Assembly (NCBI GenBank): GCA_903873565.1
Contig: CAIQOY010000125.1
Location: forward strand, 1-8,324
Origin: an uncultured Actinomycetes bacterium
Lineage (GTDB): Bacteria > Actinomycetota > Thermoleophilia > Gaiellales > F1-60-MAGs149
Length of the DNA stretch: 8,324 nucleotides
Direction: 5' to 3'
This document shows, in pieces, positions 1-6,000 of the stretch. Below the pieces are notes generated by a model, which saw only the letters and a program-made list of their open reading frames with translations, did no database searches and was not told the DNA's origin. The position numbers and the translations under genes are program-made. Numbering within the stretch: position 1 is the first letter of the stretch; each line of letters starts with the position of its first letter.

Positions 1-1
1 G

Positions 2-3000
2 ACCGAGGCCGAGGCCCCCGCCACGACTGCCGAGGCCGATGCGACGACCGCGACGGCGCCCGCCGAGCCCCCGCGGACCAAGACGACGGCCACCGAGTCG
101 GCGGACGTCGCGGCCGCGCGCCAAGCCCTGCGCAGCGGGCAGACCGACACGCCGACGGCGTCGGTGGTGATCGAGGGGGCCTCCAACACCCCGACCGCGA
201 ACGTCACCCCGAACAACGCGGCGGCGACGGGTGCGGGCCCGACGCAGTCCGCGCCGGCCGACGACCTCACGCAGCGCAGCATCAAGTTCTCGCAGGGTCG
301 TGAGGGCGTGATCGTGCTGGCGGCGAAGTACGTCCTGCCGGCGGCGACCGTCCGCGAGCTCGCCAAGCGGGGCGAGCCGGGCATGACCGCGGGCGGCCTG
401 ACCGTGACGGCGACCCTGCCCGCGGGACTGACGTACGTGCGGCACACGTCCGTCTACGAGCACGACGCCGACAGCGAGCGCAAGATGGCCTGCGCGGCCA
501 GCGGCCAGACGGTCACCTGCCGGATCGTCAGCACCGACCCGGCGGTCGCCGCCGTCACGGAGTCCGCCCGCACGATGCGGATCATGATGGTCGTCCGGGC
601 CGCGCAGGACCTGGTCAAGCTGAACCCGGGCGACAAGACCGACGTGTCGCACCTGCTCGGCGACGTCACCGCGAAGGTCGACGTCGCGTCGGTGGCCGGC
701 GCCCTCACGGACGACGACACGGTCCCCGCCGTCGCCACCTGGGGCGTCGTGCCGCCGAAGCTGAGCACGACGCTGCGCCAGGTCTCGAACCGCGGTCACA
801 AGCGCGTCTTCGAGCTGACCTTCCACAACATCGGCGGCCTGCCCGCGGTGCCGGTCGGAAGGAACCCGGCGATCTGGATCTCCGAGGTCCTGCCGCACCG
901 CGATCCGCACGTCCCCTTCTCGATCGAGGGCAAGGGCTGGTCGTGCGACGAGCGCACCGAGCGCTCCGCGGAACCCACCACCTGCACGACCCGCGACCGG
1001 CTGCCGCTCGGCGCGGCCTCTGAGCCCCTGACCGTGACGTGGTACCCGCTCGTGTACCGCAAGAAGTCGGAGCGCGAGACCCTCTACGAGTGGGACCTCG
1101 ACACCAAGGCCAGCTGGACCACGATCGTGAAGGACGGCCCGCGGGCGAAGCCGCGCCGAACGGGCGGCCAGCGCTGCCAGAAGCACCCGTACCGCTGGCG
1201 CCTGCACCACCTGACGCCGGCGCGCCTCGACGTCCACGTCCTCGCGGCGAAGGGGATCGACCTGCGCCAGGGCGCCACCCGCACGATCGTGGCCCGCATC
1301 GGCAACATCGGCCAGGACCCGGCCAAGGGCCTCACGCTGCGGATCCGCACCCCGCGCGGGATCTCGGTGGCCACGGCCGACCCGAACTGGACCTGCAAGG
1401 CCGAGGACGGCGTGACGCGCTGCGCCGCCCCGAGCCTGACGGTGCCCGGCGGCAAGCGCACCACGCTGGCCCTGCAGGTGTCGGCGGCCGACGAGGCCCC
1501 CGCCGAGCGCGGCCACTTCCGCATCACCCCGTACGCGAACGGCGCGCAGGACGGCGTCGCCCGCGGCGTGCCGATCGCCGTCAAGGACGTCGGCGACCCC
1601 GAGGCCACGCCGACCCTGCAGTTCCAGCGGCAGAACGGCTCGTGGCGGCCGTGGCGCAACGGCGCCGTCACGAAGGTGATCGTCGACCGCCCCCTCACCT
1701 ACCGGGTGCAGATCGCCAACGAGGGCGGCAACGTGATACCACCCGAGACGCGCGTGCGCCTGACTCAGTCGGTCGGCACGGGCGTTGTCGTGGCCAAGGC
1801 CGAGGCCGTCGGCGGCGGCGCCTGCACCGCCAAGCCGCTGGCCTGCGTCTTCAAGTCGACGGCGGCGATCGCGCCGGGCCAGCCGGTCGGCACGGTGGAG
1901 ATCACGGTCGTTCCGCGCCGCGTCGCCAAGACGGTGGCGCTCGGGCCCGTCACCACCACCGTCGACGGCGAGCCCGGCAGCGAGCGGGTGCCGCTGCTCG
2001 TGCGGGCGGTTGAGAACGACGACGTGCTGCGCGTGACCACCCACATCAAGCGCATCCCCGACGTCGGCGGCCTCGGCGACGTCAACCTGCGCGTCGCGAA
2101 CCTGCTGCCGAAGGGCAAGGCGGTCGAGGGCATCGTCGTCACGGCGCCGCTGCCGCGCGGGGTCGTGATCGACGAGGTCGTCGGCGCCGGCTGGACCTGC
2201 GCCGCGACGGCCGCCGGCGCCTCCTGCGCCTACGCCCCGGACCTCGCCGGGCGCACCGCCACGCCGCCCGCGAAGATCCGCCTGCGCGCCGGGGCGCGGG
2301 CGCAGGCCACCGCCAAGCCGACGGGCCTGACCTGGCGCGCCACCGCCCGTGGCGTGACGACGGGCCACCGCGAGTTCGGGGTCGCGAAGCTGGCGCTGCC
2401 GATCCGCAAGGCGATCAGGATCGCGGCCACGGCGTCGCCGACCAGCCTCGCCGCCGCCAAGAACCCGCGCAAGCTGCGCTCGGTGATCCTGACCGGCTCC
2501 GACAGCGTCGGCAACGGCGTCTCGCTCGACTACCGCTGGGAGCAGCGCTGCACGACCGCCGCCGACGTCGCCGCGCTGTCGGCCTGCCCCGCGGGCGATC
2601 CCGCCCCGCGCGTCCGCGTGACGACGCCGACCGCGGCGGTGGCGCGCGCGCACATCCCGGGAGTCAGCGAGCGCACGACGTTCATCTTCCAGCTCACGAT
2701 CGCGGACGGCAGCTCGACGAAGACCAAGCTGGTGCGCGTCACGGCGGCCGCCGCCTCGAAGCTGGCCCAGCGCACGGAGGCCAAGCGCGCGGCCTCGGAC
2801 GCCGCCACCGCCAAGCGTCGCGCCGCCCAGAGGGCCGCCCAGCAGGCCGACGAGCGCACCCGCCAGCAGACGGCCAAGCAGTCCGCTTCCAAGGCGCGGG
2901 CCACGCAGGCCGCCGGCGCGAGCCGCGCGCAGGCGGCCGTCAACGGCGCCGCCACCGTCGCCCCCGGCGGTTCGTCGCTCGTGCTCGGCGCTCCCGGCGC

Positions 3001-6000
3001 CGAGCAGCAGCTGAGCGTCAAGATCGTGAAGGGCCCAGGACCGCACACGATCCGCTGGCGCCAGGTCAGCGGCGCGGCCACCGAGATCCGCGATGCCACC
3101 TCCCCGATCGCCACCGTCAAGCTGCCCGCCGCGCACGGCGTCGTCGCCTACACCGCCACGGTGACGAGCCCGGGCGGGCGGGAGAGCGTCTCGCAGATCA
3201 CGGTCTCGGTCGGGCCGACGACGATCAGCCCGAGCACGACCCCGCAGTACTGCTCGCTGGTCAAGAGCGTGGCGCCGGGGCGCACGTCCTCGCTCGGCAC
3301 CGGCGTCGCCGCCACCTTCGGCCGCGTCTCGGCCCCGCCGGCGGCGACCACCCAGGCCTGCCGCGGCGGCGCGAGCGCGCGGGCGGCCGTGCGCCAGTCG
3401 ACGAGCGGCACCTTCTCCAACTCGTCGTTCACGATCGGCAGCCTGACGATCGCCCAGGCCTCCGGCTCGTACTCGCCGGCCGGCGTCGAGATCACCGCCG
3501 GCACCCTCCAGCTGCCCGCCTCCTGGAACATGGCGCCGATCTCGGTCGGCGCCACCCCGCTCAGCCTCGTCTTCCCCGGCAACGGCGCCGCCACCCAGCT
3601 GAGCGGCTCGGTCACGACCCCGAAGTTCGCCTTCGTCGACCTCCCCGACGGCTGGTCGGGGTCGACCACGCTGACGTTCGCGCCGGGGGACAATGGCACC
3701 ACCACGGGCACCGCCGCCCTCAGCGCGCTCGACGGGAACGGCGGCACGGCCACCCTGACCGGCTCGTTCACCACCGGCGGCACCTTCACCCTCAACGCCA
3801 CGGCCGACAACCTCGTCACGGTCGGCGGTGAGCCGCTCGACCTGTCGGGGCAGATCTCGAACGCGACGGGCGGCGTGGTCTCCACGATCACGGGCGCGAT
3901 CGCGAAGCCGATCACCCTCGCCTCCGGGGTCAGGCTGACGACGCTGACCGCCACCTGGCAGGGCGGCGATGCCGCCACGCCCGCCGCGGGAGCGGCCGGA
4001 GGCGCCAACGGACAGGCGGCCGCCGCAGCGCCGACGCCGGCCGTCACGGGCCAGGCGGTGGTGGCGATCCAGAGCGGCTCGGAGACCCCGACCGCGCTCG
4101 CCGCCAACCTCGCCTACACGAGCACGACGGACTGGTCGGTGACCCTGACCGCGTCGGGCGGCCCGACCTGGACCCCGCTGCCGGGGCTGGCGGTGCAGCC
4201 GTCCGACTTCTCCGGGCAGATCGGTCAGGCCAACGGCGCCTGGCAGTGGGACCTGAAGGCGCAGGTTCCGACCTGGAGCCCGACGCCCGTCCTGACCCTC
4301 ACGAACCTCGAGCTCGACCTCTCGAACTCGTGCTCGTCGACGGTGCTGATCTGCCCGAAGGCCTCGATGTTCATCCTGGTCTCGCTGAACGCGAACCTGG
4401 CGCCGCCCGTGATCAGCCCGATCGCGGCGACGGCCACCGCGGTCCTCGGCCTCGGCGGCCAGCCCGGCTTCTCGCTCTACGCGGGCCTGACCGAGGACCT
4501 CGTGATCATCCCCGGCGCCGTCGAGCTCGGCCAGCCCTCGATGGCCGTCAACTACGGCTTCCCGGACAGCGTGACCCTGCCCACGACGGGGATGCCGACC
4601 TTCAGCGGCGCCTCCGACGGCGGCTGGAACGTGAACGTGCTCGGCGACCTCTCCGTCCCCGGCATGGGCAGCTTCTCGAACATCGCGGCGAACTTCTCGA
4701 AGGCCGGCATCAGCCTCGGCGGCTGGGACCCGAACGGCATCAGCCTCGGCGGCTCCAGCAACGGCGCCCAGTCGGGCACCGCCTTCGGCTGGGCCTCGTT
4801 CGCCTCGACGATGACCGCGAACCTGCCGTCGTTCGGGTCGAGCAGCATCCAGCTGACCCCGAACATGTTCTCCGTGCAGGGCGGCTTCACGGCCCCCGAC
4901 TGGTGGGACCAGATGACGAAGCCGTCGACGCCGCTCGGGCTCGCGCTCGGCACGATCCAGTTCGACCCGACGACCGGCTTCTTCAACGGCCGCGTCCAGA
5001 TGCCGGGCAACAACCTCTCGATCCCGTCGGGCGGCTCCACGCTCGGCGTCTCGAGCCTGTTCTTCGACATCCAGTTCAACACCACGGGCCTCACGGTCAG
5101 CGCGGGCGGTATCGCGAACCTCGGCGTCAAGGCGCTCGGCGGCGGCCAGCAGAGCGCCCCCACGCTGATGTTCGAGATCTCCTACGACGTCGCCACGAAC
5201 TCGCTCAGCGGCACGCTCGAGTTCGAGGACGCGACCGGCTGGAACGACGCCTTCGGGGTCGACGGGCTGGTGATCGACGATCTCGCGATCTCGCTCGGCA
5301 TCACGCTGGACCCGCCGATCCCGCTGCCGACGATCGGCCTCTACGCCTCGGGCGACCTGCCCCCGAGCCTGATGCAGGCCTTCGGCGTCGACAACGGCGT
5401 GCCGATCTCGATGACCGCGGAGCTGTCGGAGACCTCGCCGTGCCTGGCCATCGCCGTCGGCTCGTCGACGGGCACCACGCCGATCATGGACGTCGGCGAC
5501 GGCGCCCTAACCGCGTCCTACTTCGAGTTCGCGGTCGCGCCGGACGGCTGCACCGTCGGCACGTCGACGATCCCCGCCGGCATGTCCCTGGCCTTCGACG
5601 GCGCCGTCTTCGGCACCACCGTGGACGTCTCCGCGTCGCTCAGCCTCGACCCGACGATCTTCATCGCGAGCCTGCAGGTCGGCGCCTTCTCGATCCCGGG
5701 CACGGGGGGCTCGATGACCTTCCAGGAGACGGTCATCAACGTCTCCCTGAACGAGGCCACGAACACCGACAGCGTCTCGTTCTCGGGCGGCTTCTCGATG
5801 TTCGGGACGACGATCGACGTCGCGGGCAGCCTCGAGAAGACGACGAACTCGGTCGACGCCTCGCTGACCCTGTCGCAGCCGCAGCCCCTGGTGGTCGAGG
5901 GCTTCGAGCTGTCGAACCTGATGATCGCCGTCAACGTCGAGTACGGACCCGGCGAGGAGAACCTGTCGGTGGCCGCCGCCGGCGACATGAACATCATGGG

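Noticed and set aside
164..169. GTG-GTG as the start of the giant gene
   Set aside because: No ribosome binding site and no signal peptide would follow. The frame continues upstream to the window edge with strong coding-type third positions.
1039..2013. 324-codon + strand frame inside the DUF11-like region
   Set aside because: Arg/Pro/Gly/His-rich shadow; the overlapping main frame has the Trp-x-Cys pairs and beta-strand pattern.
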